Source of the DNA: Apostichopus japonicus
Lineage: Eukaryota; Echinodermata; Holothuroidea; Aspidochirotida; Stichopodidae
NCBI RefSeq assembly: GCF_037975245.1
Contig: NC_092572.1
Coordinates: 1,341,501-1,405,500, forward strand
Direction of reading: 5' to 3'
DNA: 64,000 nucleotides
The notes beneath the pieces were generated by a model, which saw only the letters and a program-made list of their open reading frames with translations, did no database searches and was not told where the DNA came from. Positions within the stretch are counted from its first letter, which is position 1, and every line of letters starts with the position of its first letter. The position numbers and the translations under genes are program-made. Shown here piece after piece: positions 25,186 to 35,689 of the stretch.

Positions 25186-26869
25186 GGCATTAACTAATAT
25201 ACTGATATAAAGTGATCAATAATATAGGAAAGTCGAAAGTCGGAAAGTATGGCACGTTTCCATAATTTCCGGGTAGATGTGTGTATTAGTGCTGTGAAAG
25301 TGCGACACGTGATTTTGTCATGTCAAACTGTTGATATATTGCAACATTGTAAATCCCTTCGTGGTAAGTCGTCCGTTAATTGTTTATCATTGCGTGTTTT
25401 TTAGACACATACTAAGTGTTTTATTAAGTATCCTTCTAAAACTATGCAGACAAGTCACTAAACTGATGAAAGCATGCCATTTCTCAAGATACAAAACACA
25501 CCTGTGTGACATAATAAAATTTTTATATTTGCACACCAGAACTTTTACAATAATTTCATCAAGGAAATATTGTTTCTAACATGGATGCTCTCGTTTCGAA
25601 ACAAAAATAATAATAACAACATAAATTGTTGGTGCCCCTCCAACTAGGATTAACTGCGTCCCAAGGGTCCAAACATTTCTGTAAAGCCGTCTCCCCAACA
25701 TTCCGGTCTTATCAAAGCCATTATGGTAAACATATAGACGGCTGGGCTTCGTGCCTTTATGTATTTAGGTAAGTTAATAACGTAAGATTGTACAACATTT
25801 GCGAACAAGCTATGAATTTATTTTCTGTGTGCAAAAAGAAAGTACAACTGTGTAAGTCGCGGCTAAAATCAAGTGAGTTTTAATAAATTAAAAAAAACTT
25901 TTTTTCACACAAAATTCAAGCTAATATGCCGCATCAAGTGTTTTTATATATGAAAATGAAAGATATTTTGACAATAAGATCAGGATTTTGTCAAAACCTG
26001 GTTGTTATAAATGTAGGCCCCCTTGTGTGAGTCCTTGTTTTGGGGTGGCATACTCCTATTAGAGTCTATATCAATCCGCTCGATTGTTCTCCTTCAGGAA
26101 AAGTGCCAAAAAGCAGCGGGAGAACATCTTTTGTGACCTGTTATCAATCATAATCTAGTTTTTTGTGGCTTGCATGTTGAAGAGCATGAAAGGAAGTACA
26201 TGTGGTGAATAAATTGGGTCAATTGAGGCAATTTTAGACCCCTTTAGGCCTCCCGGGAGCAGCGTAGGAAATTTGTTTACCACTGAGTGAAGAGGTTTGT
26301 TTACAAGTGACGAAAACTTCCGGCTCGGATAGCAAAAAATCTTCACGGTCATGGTACGGAAAATTGATGATGCCATGAATGGCCAACTTGTCAGCTATCC
26401 GGTGATGGGTAGCGTTTAGCTAGTGAAAACTTCTATCTAGACTTAGAGACCACATTACTTTTGTGATTTAGTGTGTAAGTCAATGGGGCTTTTAATGGGC
26501 GTATGCTACCTTGGGTGCAACAAGATGGCGCTAGTGATATTTATATTACTGCAAAGCGTATGTTTCTTTGTAAGTGTGGTATTGCTTCTAAGTTTAAGTT
26601 TCTGTGTCATATGTTCCTACAGGGTTTACTTACAATGTACTCTGCAGTCAAGTACACAAGGAATATTCAATTGTAACACAAACATCACTATTTCAATATT
26701 TGAAATTCTCAATTTTTATTGGGGGTGGCGATCGATTATACTTTAAAAGGTATATGTAGTATAGCAGTGTTAACAGTGTACTTGCTTTTGATAGTTTTTC
26801 GACCAAACCACCTTTGTCATAATATAAGAAAGCAGAAAATTAAAGCCAATATTGCGCGCCTTTTGGTGG
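25186..26869. other. no gene recognised
   Basis: Left flank of the ISL2EU-like element. No motif-bearing frame is seen. TTAAAAGGTA at 26743-26752 recurs at 31018-31027 on the other side of the element, probably by chance. Confidence 0.4.
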
Positions 26870-26932
26870 AATAGACAAAATCGGTTTCGTTTGTTTACAT
26901 ATGTCACGTGACCTGAAATGGGTACTCTCAAA
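26870..26932 (+). repeat. left inverted terminal region of the ISL2EU-like element
   Basis: Matches the reverse complement of 30900-30945 at AATAGACAAA, CGGTTTCG, GTCACGTGAC and TGAA-TGGGT. It carries about ten extra bases (near TTTGTTTACATAT) before the palindrome GTCACGTGAC. Confidence 0.8.
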
Positions 26933-26950
26933 GTACTAGTTACTGCCGAG

Positions 26951-26957
26951 TATAAAC
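26951..26957 (+). promoter_or_regulatory. candidate TATA box for the transposase
   Basis: TATAAAC lies just inside the left terminus, about 137 bp before the possible first splice donor at 27088. It suits a short untranslated first exon. Placement is by context only. Confidence 0.4.
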
Positions 26958-27087
26958 AAAGTCGTATTTTGTCGTACTCGCTGTTTCTTCGGAAAACGAT
27001 TTAGATACGTCCAAGGATCACAGGAGCAACGAACTGTTGAAAGAGGAGGAATATAAATCATTAAGAAACCCCGAACAAAATCCGTGG

Positions 27088-27538
27088 GTGAGTTACTGAG
27101 TAAGAATCGGAAAACATTTCTCCCGGTTCATGATGATTGCGTGTGTGCAAGTGCCCTACATCAGTTTCGCTACAATTTTCATATTAAGCTAGGTCCAATG
27201 CGGAGACAGGCTGTAATGTAATGATACTGTGCATGCTTGATAACGTAGTAAGGTTTTCATGTATGCGTAGGCCTAGACCATGGCCTAGGTTCTTTATCCG
27301 TCCCCTGTGTATACACACTGTTCATAGGCGCCGGCCCACTCTCACCTTTATTGCTTACACAATTTGTAAATACAAGGCTTACTACAGAATACAAATTTGT
27401 GGCAGGCGACTTGCAATTTTCATTGGGAAAGAGGGGAAAAAAGAAAGATAAGCAAAAAATTGTACATCTCACCCACACCATTTTTGATTTTGAAATTGAT
27501 TATCTTTTATTTACTTTTTTTTTCTTTTACTTGTGTAG
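27088..27538 (+). other. candidate 5' UTR intron of the transposase gene
   Basis: The donor GG|GTGAGT is at 27088 and an acceptor with a long pyrimidine tract, ending TTGTGTAG, is at 27538. Removing it would place the transposase ATG (27588) 49 bases into exon 2 and remove upstream in-frame sequence with no THAP similarity. Confidence 0.45.
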
Positions 27539-27587
27539 AGCACTTAAACCATACAACTTTGTCAACGAAAATCTAAACCAAGGGAAA

Positions 27588-29071
27588 ATGCCTCATTTTT
27601 GCTGTGCTGGTGGTTGTACAAACTCATCCGACAAACAAGATCTGTCTTTTCATAGTTTACCTTTACGAGACAAGAAAAGATTAAATTTGTGGATCACAAA
27701 AATGAAACGAGATCCCAAATTTTTCAGAGTTAATAAACATGCAAAAATATGTTCAAGCCATTTTACTGAAGATGACTTCATCGAGCCACTTGCAAACAAG
27801 AAGAGGTTGAAGAGAACTGCTGTACCTTCAAAATTTATTTGGACAGAGCCAGGGAGGGAAAGTACAGAAAGACAAGTGTTAGGAAAATTACAGGTATGGC
27901 ATGAAAATAAAGACGAAGAAACAGACACTGCTTCTGAAGGAGAGGGTGATGTACTTGACCCCCAGAGACCATCCTCTGTGTCAAGAAATATCCAGACTGA
28001 TTACAGTTTTGAGGAATTAGACTTGCCTGCCAGCACAGTTTCTCTGTATCTCATTTGCTGTCTAAAAGCACAACAGAAAAAAAGGAGGAGAAATTCTTTA
28101 CTCATTTTACTGGATTTAATTCAAATGCACAGTTTAAGGAAACACTTAGATTTTTAGTCCCAAATTTAGATAGAAATAATTTAGTTTACTATGACACCAA
28201 AGAGGCAAGAAGTAAATTAATAAATGCAGAATCACTCTTTGAAGATGAAGAATTAAATGAAGGGATATCTCTCACAGTGGAATCAACAAAACGTCCAGGG
28301 AAAAAAATCTTGATTGAAGATGAGTTCTTGATGGTTATGATGAAATGGCGAATGGGACTTAGCAATTTGGACTTGGCTGAAAGATTCAATTTGTCAGAAA
28401 GTACTGTATCAGTAAAGCTGATAACTTGGTTTAATTACTTGTATGTTATTCTTGGGTCATTAAAGATATGGCCCGGTCGCAATATAATTTTAAGTAATTC
28501 ACCCCAAGAATTTGTCCAGAAGTACCCTAATACAGTTGTAATCATAGATGCAACCGAATTACAAATTGAAGTGCCAAGTTCACTCCAAAAGCAAAGTGAA
28601 ACTTACAGTTCTTACAAAAGTCACACCACATTAAAATGTTTACTTGGTGTTGATCCTAAAGGGGGTATAATTTTTGTTTCCCAGCTATATGAGGGGTCCA
28701 TAAGCGACAAAGAAATTGTAAAAAGATCTGGTTTCTTATCAGTTCTTAAACAAAAACTAGAAATGGGGGGACTACACAAAGGAGATGCAGTTATGGCAGA
28801 CAAAGGTTTTGATATTGAAAATGAATTGAAAGCAATGGGGTTAAATCTCAATATCCCCACCTTTTTGAGAGCAAAGGGAAGTTTCTCAGAAGAGGATGTA
28901 ATTAGGACACAGACAATTGCCATGTACAGAATTCATGTTGAAAGGGCTATTGGGAAGGTTAGGAGGTTCCACTTGTTTAATTCAGTAATACCAGTGACAA
29001 TGTTTGGTACAATAAATCAAATCTGGACTGTTTCTTGTTTGTTATCCAACTTTCAAAATCCAATTCTTTGA
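27588..29071 (+). CDS. THAP-domain DDE transposase (ISL2EU/Harbinger-like), one frameshift
   Basis: Starts at MPHFCCAGGC, a THAP zinc finger (C2CH, with ICSSHF near residue 60 and the AVPSKF box near residue 83), the DNA-binding module. After an acidic linker comes a helix-turn-helix-like segment (LDLAERFNLSESTVSVK) and a DDE_Tnp_4 nuclease. Its presumed catalytic residues are D of IIDATE (28547-28549), D of MADKGF (28799-28801) and E of HVERAIG (28940-28942). The N-terminal frame closes at 28157 and the catalytic frame is open from 28013 to 29071, so the break lies between them. A one-base change in the A7 tract at 28077-28083 would explain it, as a mutation or a sequencing error. Start chosen because the THAP consensus begins right at this Met. 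The stop faces the stop of the nuclease gene 5 bp away. It would bind the ends and move the element in the nucleus. Confidence 0.88.
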
Positions 29072-29076
29072 GAAAC

Positions 29077-30834
29077 TCAGTACAGCATAGTGTAGTCGAA
29101 AGGTTCTTTACCATATATGTATAAACAAAAATCAATGGGACTATTCCTATAAGCTATGACATCAATGATGAAGAATGAGTTAAGCTTTGGTAAAGCAATG
29201 ACAGTCCAATATTCTTCATCAAAAGGAACTCTTGTAGCAATCATTTCATTACTGTCACTCAAATAAACAATGAAATCACACCATTTTAAACAAGTTAGGG
29301 CCATCTGACCTTGCACTTGGGTAAAGTAACCAAACTTTTGTTCACGTTTAAGAATGTATTCCTCACTGTTGTCTTTAAGTTCAAAATAAAAGTCATGGGA
29401 TTTCACAATCTCCTCCACCTTCTTTCCTCGTTGCGTCATTGGGCACTTTATTTCAAGTAATCCGAAACAAGGCTTGAGAGCTGGGTTAAAAACCTTTCCA
29501 TCAGGGGTACATCCTAGGTGTGGGTGCTTGGGATTTACAACAAGTCCGGAATCAAAGACACAAAAATTTGGAATTTTCTTTTTCATTTGTTTAATGTAAA
29601 TACTTAAGGCTTCCTTTTCTTTTGACAATCCATGTTGAATTGAAGCTACTTTACTCAAATCCTTTGTACCATAAATGTCTTTGAACATGGCTTCTGTGGG
29701 AGGTTTTTTTCGAGCAAGAACTTTGCCAAAGTTTGACGCTGTTAATCTTTTCTTACGTGCTGACTGCCATTCAGCAGACTTATACTGCATGACTGTCCTT
29801 TTCTGAAGTACATGAGAATCCTCAATGTAAATGGATATATTTTCATTAAACCAATCCTTTTGTGTAACACAGGACACACAATCCAGATCAAAATGTATAG
29901 TTAAGTCATCAGCAGGTAATTTTGGAAATGACTTACACATTTGGTTATCAATATCACTGAAATTTGGAAAGAAATCTAACGAGTGCTTATATTGTGTTGT
30001 GAGATTAGCACAGTCAAAGAGTTGATATGACAGGCAAGAGCCTACGGGTACATTTCTAAAGACTGTTTTTATGTTTTTTGGTGTATCTTGTTCCATCAAA
30101 AGGTATGAAAAAGGGGGTGGTTTCTCCAGCTTTTTAAGGTATGTAACATGGGCATCAACCGCTGAAGCAGACAGTCCATCAGATACATTGAAACCTCGAG
30201 CATCATAGAGTTTGTATCGAACAGGGTCCTTCTTCCTACTAACGTCCTTTTTATCAGTTATAGCATTTGCAAAATGAGTAGCCATTACTGGCAATGGCGT
30301 AATGTTTGAAGAGCGAGGTATATGCCACTGCTGTGGTTTACTTGTACAGGTTGAACCCACAGGTATTTCGCTAATTCCATATGATGAAAAATCATTAAGC
30401 TGAAACAGTAAGGCAAACACATGATTACAATGTCCACCACTCCCCGCTTTACATGAGCAATGTCCAGAGATTAATTTTGCACGATTTTTTCCCTTTTCGA
30501 ACGAGATATATACGTTATGAGGCTCTTCATTTTTCTTCATCGACCTATGGCATCTTGCGCGAATTACGTTAGGTTTAACGTTAGTAACAGTACTACCACT
30601 TGCTTGGCCTAAATCACGTAGGCCTACGTAAATATCATGGATGTAGCCCTCTTTAAAAAACTTCCAACTTTTGTTACCGGTATCACCCTTACCAGCTGTG
30701 GAAATCCAATCGGCCCATGTTGCGGGAACGAACTGAGGTACTTCTGAAAAACATTTTGTGAAATTAAGGTCGTTACTTATCCAACATATACAGCAATCAA
30801 AATGAAGTTTGCAACACCTACAATTCGACGCCAT
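29077..30834 (-). CDS. SWIM zinc finger and YqaJ-like nuclease of the ISL2EU element
   Basis: One complete 585-residue frame. The N-terminus is cysteine-rich (residues 5-18). A SWIM zinc finger follows (C126, C128, C136, H138 in GHCSC...GGHCNHV), a DNA- or protein-binding module. The C-terminal half is a YqaJ/lambda-exonuclease-like fold: R363-LTASNFGKVL, E406 or E408 in HGLSKEKEAL, D445 in GCTPDG, E461-x-K463 in LEIKCP, and Q506/Q508/Q510 in YFTQVQGQM. These are the PD-(D/E)XK catalytic positions, so it should be an active nuclease. Such proteins accompany ISL2EU transposases; the role in end processing or recombination is inferred. No frameshift or stop is seen. The start Met lies 111 bases inside the right terminus, so its promoter must overlap the terminal region. 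Confidence 0.9.
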   Translation of the reverse strand: MASNCRCCKLHFDCCICWISNDLNFTKCFSEVPQFVPATWADWISTAGKGDTGNKSWKFFKEGYIHDIYVGLRDLGQASGSTVTNVKPNVIRARCHRSMKKNEEPHNVYISFEKGKNRAKLISGHCSCKAGSGGHCNHVFALLFQLNDFSSYGISEIPVGSTCTSKPQQWHIPRSSNITPLPVMATHFANAITDKKDVSRKKDPVRYKLYDARGFNVSDGLSASAVDAHVTYLKKLEKPPPFSYLLMEQDTPKNIKTVFRNVPVGSCLSYQLFDCANLTTQYKHSLDFFPNFSDIDNQMCKSFPKLPADDLTIHFDLDCVSCVTQKDWFNENISIYIEDSHVLQKRTVMQYKSAEWQSARKKRLTASNFGKVLARKKPPTEAMFKDIYGTKDLSKVASIQHGLSKEKEALSIYIKQMKKKIPNFCVFDSGLVVNPKHPHLGCTPDGKVFNPALKPCFGLLEIKCPMTQRGKKVEEIVKSHDFYFELKDNSEEYILKREQKFGYFTQVQGQMALTCLKWCDFIVYLSDSNEMIATRVPFDEEYWTVIALPKLNSFFIIDVIAYRNSPIDFCLYIYGKEPFDYTMLY

Positions 30835-30899
30835 TGCATTTGTCTAACACAGTTCGGCAAGCAGGGCGACCGGTTCCGCGAAAATTAAACAAAATGTAA

Positions 30900-30945
30900 A
30901 CACCCAATTCAAGTCACGTGACTTCCGAAACCGCATTTGTCTATT
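30900..30945 (-). repeat. right inverted terminal region of the ISL2EU-like element
   Basis: Reverse complement of the left end: AATAGACAAA, CGGTTTCG, GTCACGTGAC and TGAATTGGGT. The palindrome GTCACGTGAC is kept at both ends. It also sits upstream of the nuclease start codon, so it could serve as transposase-binding or promoter sequence. Confidence 0.8.
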
Positions 30946-31904
30946 GGGAGGAAGTGGGGTCGGTAGAAAAGCGGTAGGGAGTAGTAGGAAGGGCTAGGGA
31001 GGGTTTTTATATATAGCTTAAAAGGTAACCAAACTCCAAGGTTAATTCGCGGCGGGCAATGAATTCCACAATAGGAACTGCACGTCAGATGGGCTTCTCC
31101 TGGAAGGTGTGGTATTTTAGGTTAAAGGATGATCCCCAAAATGAGCTACTTCATTCCAAACGGTATCCTCTTGAAACCACGCTGCACTAAATGACTATCA
31201 TTGCAAGGTCTTTAAAACAGGGTTGGGTGACGATTAATTGGTAGAAGTGTCTGCCTAACGGAAATTTCGGCTCCAGAACATTAAAGTCAAATAACTCAGT
31301 TTTAATTTTGTGTAATATTTCAATATATAAAATTATGTACACTTCAACGCTATCGTAAGAACATTTAAGCAACGTATTGTTAGATTGCATACACCATGAA
31401 TGTACTTAAGAACTTCATTATTTTTTCTTAGATTGGTTAAATACCAATAAACCTGTGTTTGCTGCAGTATTGTAGTACTCCAGAAGTGTTTATTGTTGTG
31501 TAATTAAGTAGTATTCACTCTAGCACGGGATCTGAAGTACTCAGACATTGCAGTACTCGTTCTATCAGTGAAAAATCTTATTCGGATGCACAAATACTCA
31601 TACTTGAGCTCGATTTTAAGCATATGGTTCTCGATTAGAATGAGTACTTAGAAATTACTTGAGGGTACTAGATTAAAAGGGAGCTATGTTCTATTGAAGT
31701 AATAACAAGAATCCGCAGAAGTTTTTATTAATTACATATAAATTGCGGTATAGCTTTACTATATTACTTCACTTATGCACCTATACCCCAGCAGAATACC
31801 ATTTACATGCCACTTAAAACATTACACAGTATACATGAGCAATTTTTATCGAACAGTTGGTAGTACATCCTTTTTAGCCAAACAATCCTGCATCATTCTA
31901 TGGA
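30946..31904. other. nothing recognised
   Basis: Right flank of the transposon. A purine-rich stretch lies at 30944-31010. No gene is seen. Confidence 0.4.
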
Positions 31905-32255
31905 CACCAGAAAATGTTTGATAATATTGACAAGATCAAGGTAAGAGCAAAGTCGTCATATTATATATTACATTATTTATTATACTACAAGGACTCCATA
32001 AGGGAACAGAAGTTTTTAAAGATTACATAAAAAATACTACTAAAGTACCGCATGAAAAGAACACCAGAAAATATTTGATTTTGTTGGCACATTATGAATT
32101 TTGAGAGCAATATCAAGGTCCGAGCAATGTCATACGTCATATTATATATCACATTATTTATTTTACTACAAGGACTCCATAAGGGAACATAAGTTTCTAA
32201 AAGATTACATAGAAAATACTACAAAAGTACCGCATGAAAATAACACCTAGTTAGT
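31905..32255. repeat. 181-bp tandem duplication
   Basis: CAAGGACTCCATAAGGGAAC starts at 31988 and 32169. Both copies are preceded by CATATTATATAT(T/C)ACATTATTTAT and followed by AGTACCGCATGAAAA and AACACC. Two copies are seen. Confidence 0.85.
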
Positions 32256-35200
32256 AACCCGGGTTGTAAAATGTTGAACTAGGACACTTACCGGTCACTC
32301 GGTTCCTAAAATGTTGTATGGTGCTTGGTAGTGGGAACCACAAATACTCGGAAGTACTTGATAATCGCATACATCTCCCTATCCACACGCTGGGTCATTG
32401 TGCAAGAAATGTATGTCCTTCTTGATGTTTTGATGCTGTGACTTTCAGGTTAGGGAACAAACGACAGAATCACCTGAATACTATACGAAAATGGAACCTC
32501 TGTGATTTCTGTAGCGAAAATCCCTGTTCTTATGTGAATGTCTTTCATCAAACCACACGGTTTATATAGGCTACTTCTTTTCAAAAATGTCAACGCATTG
32601 GCACCGTTTAGGAAAATTTTTCTCGTTACTCGCAAAGCGGGTACTTTTTCAAATAATAAAAGGCCACAATAGAGTTACACTATTTTAAAAGGGGTACATC
32701 TCATTGATAAAAATGGGCACTGTTAATTTACAATCTGGATCATTGTGATGATCGTTCACAAATGTGTACACATGTCCCCTGTGTATCTGATTTTCCCGCA
32801 CCTGCAGTAAAAGTATGGTGTTTATTACAAATGTGCATGTAATGAAAATACCTGAAAATACACACCTTTGAATAAATGAAACTCACACATTCGACATCCA
32901 ACGCACTAATTTGTAGACAGAGAGATGCCGGTTATGATTAAGTCTCCGTACGATATCGCAATGTGGTCTGTGTACCTTCAAAACTTCATTAACATGTATT
33001 GCAAAACTATGAAATTCCAAAGTATCAATTTTCATAGTATGTTCGACTGGAAATGTCAACGACGCAGCTTTCTGTTAGTTGCGACGTAGTTTTATAAAGT
33101 ATATATGGGAAGGCTGAACTAAATAAAGTGAGCAAAATATAGTAAGGTTAACAAGAAGTATGATGTTATACATACAAAATATTACAAAGAAGATTGATGG
33201 TTAATATTCATATCTATCAGATAATCGCTGGAAGGTATCTGTACTACGTTAATCATGGTAGTTTTCGGTTTCTTAACTGTATCTATATTAACAATATATG
33301 AAGGTCATTAGTGCAACAACGCAAAATACACACTAAGATTTGTTTCTACATAGTACTCAATTATGTCAAAATGTGTATAATCGAAAGAAGATCCCTCTTT
33401 GGAATGAAACAGAGAAATGAGAGTTTATCTTAATTTAATGTTGTGGTTGGTTATCAGCGATGTCCTTTACAAAACGACATACGTCATAAATTCAGTACAG
33501 AGCAATCTTTCAAGTTGCTTCAAAGTATCTAGTATAAGGTCATTAAATACATACGAGACACTCTAGCTGCCTGTACAAAACAATACTCTTGTTATGCTTA
33601 GGTATCAACAACAAATCCTGACTTTCCTTTTTTAGATTAACTAGGATAGTTTATTTTCATAAATAAATGACGAAATTGTGTCAATAGTTACGCCTGGTCC
33701 ACTCGTTTTATAATAATTTGTAATTTGCTTACGTCATTATTTGACGTGGCAGTCATACGTTAATGATGGCGTGACTGCTTACACGTATGAATAAATGGCA
33801 AACCGAAAGTGAAACAAGCATTTCATGAAATATCAAAGGTCAATTGAAAAGAGTGCTTCAAGTAGCAATTAATCATTGGTACGCCAATAGACACAGATAA
33901 GACTAGTATAATCTATAAAATACGGTTCTATGACGCACGGCGATGAGAACTACTACCTTACTATGTACAAAAGGATAACCATAACATTGCACTGTGTTTG
34001 CAAAGTAATATAAGTTTATGTGTAACACTTAAACGCCCTAAGGCCAAGCATGTAAATAAGTTACAGAAATTATCAACTACTATAAAAAAAAAAAAAATTA
34101 CCGCTGTAGGTATTTCTAATGTTCACCTTACTTTCAGCGACGATCAATATGACAAATTATCGTTTCGTATTTCGAGTTAGTGTGTACAAAACCCATTGCA
34201 TTTACCACTGAGCATATATATTTTCCACCATTCATTCTAACATTACATTTTAAAACATACTGAGTAGCTAATAAATATGATTACGCCACAACGGCAGTTA
34301 TAATTGATTGAGGTTTAGATGACTTACGAACAACGTTGCGTTCTGTAGGAAACCAACGATGAACAAAGATGTTATGTCGTCTTGCAAGCAAACTATCGTA
34401 CGTGCAGTTTTCGGTAAATAGTATTTCCTTGCTTATCAATACTTGAACTTTGGATTGTAGATTATAAAACCTGGTATAGTGTAGACTTTTCTGCATATAT
34501 GGCAAACATGTCTGTGGTATAGATAATAAAATATGTTTACTTTGTGGGCGAGCTGTGTTAACCAACGAATATAAATAACATCAAGCGATATCGATGAAGT
34601 AACGTTTGACTTTTGGGTAAATTATTCATAGCATAATACATACATTTCCCTTACGTTAGTTTAGTATATTTTGGATAAGACTATTCGGTTCCATAGGAGT
34701 TCATTGGTTTGACTGTTTACATTGACATGATATTCATGTCTCATGTAATCATACGTGAACCTTCCCAGTTAACGCAATTACTAAAATCGTGGAAATCATT
34801 ATATATTAACATTAAACACATTAATATTCGAATTGGTTTAGGAATTATCAAGATTGTACACCAAGAACGTTCCATGTACAAAATGGATACAAATAAAAAC
34901 ATTATCGAACTGAGAGAACTGTTTTGTCGTTTAGTTCGAAACGTCCACAGTTTTAACATAATGAAAACGTTAGCCCAACCACGGTACGGCATTTAACGTC
35001 ACTACCTGATGATATTGGCAAGTACAGGACCAAAATCGTCATCACTGAGAAATATCAACTTTATTTTTATTTACATGGAGGTAACAACTAATCGCGTGAA
35101 AACATCAAATTCATTTATGTACACTATAATCTTTTGCAAAAGATTTACGCCGTCGACCGCCTACCAGATCTTAAAATATTAAAGAAGTTAGAAAGTTATG

Positions 35201-35594
35201 ATTGTCTGTTTGGTGCAATGTGTTTTGTTTAGAACTATGAAGTTATATTCCTCAGTTGCAAAAAGTAAGATGAGTATCTTTTCTTAAACATTTCATATTT
35301 AATGATTGCGTTACTCGTTCCAGACGGTTTTGATGATCATTGTAAAATATTGGTATATAATGACTCAACGAAGTGTAATTTTCTTAGTTTCATACAAACA
35401 ACACTTTTTTAAGAGCTGACGTTTCTAAATAAAAATCAACGCCTTGATGACAACGTATAAGCCAAATTAAAACAAAAAACAGACAGGTTAATGAGCACGG
35501 TGAACACAATGAGATGGATGAAAGGGGATAATACATTTTCATTTTCTGTGCATGTTTTTGTCCCTTCTGTTACTGTACTGTTACTTGTCATTTA
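32256..35594. other. no gene recognised in 3.3 kb
   Basis: Mostly unique AT-rich DNA. The stretch near 33800-33840 resembles the degenerate repeat at 1240-1745. Frames at 34281-34565 (-) and 34709-34996 (+) lack motifs and convincing splice sites. Confidence 0.4.
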
Positions 35595-35633
35595 GCCTCT
35601 GAAGAAGATCCTGCTAGGATTGAAATGTCAGGC
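35595..35633 (+). ncRNA. weak hammerhead-like motif
   Basis: GCCT (35595-35598), CTGAAGA (35599-35605), a five-pair hairpin GATCC...GGATT (35607-35621), GAAA (35622-35625), then TGTC and AGGC (35630-35633), which pairs with GCCT. This matches the hammerhead order with a 4-bp helix I and an almost absent helix III. The downstream string GTCAGGCCAACTTACTTT recurs inverted at 6127-6145, so it belongs to a dispersed repeat. Confidence 0.3.
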
Positions 35634-35689
35634 CAACTTACTTTTATACCTTCTATTACACAGGCTCTCTAGTAGATAAGCAGATTGCT

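Larger units (their letters stand above)
26870..30945. mobile_element. ISL2EU-type DNA transposon, about 4.1 kb, two convergent genes
   Basis: The left end AATAGACAAA...CGGTTTCG...GTCACGTGAC...TGAAATGGGT (26870-26932) is mirrored by the right end 30900-30945. Between them lie a THAP-DDE transposase (+) and a SWIM-YqaJ nuclease (-). The pairing of an IS5/Harbinger-type DDE transposase with a YqaJ nuclease is the known hallmark of the eukaryotic ISL2EU group. The exact termini and target duplication are not certain, because similarity between the ends stops at AATAGAC on both sides. It may be only one base away from an intact transposase, so it is young or recently active. Confidence 0.8.

Noticed and set aside
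26743-31027. TTAAAAGGTA on both sides of the ISL2EU element as a 10-bp target duplication
   Set aside because: It lies 117 and 72 bp outside the matching termini and the sequence beside it shows no inverted ends; probably coincidence in AT-rich DNA.
34281-34565. Minus-strand frame as an exon
   Set aside because: No domain, no convincing splice pair and no supporting neighbour.
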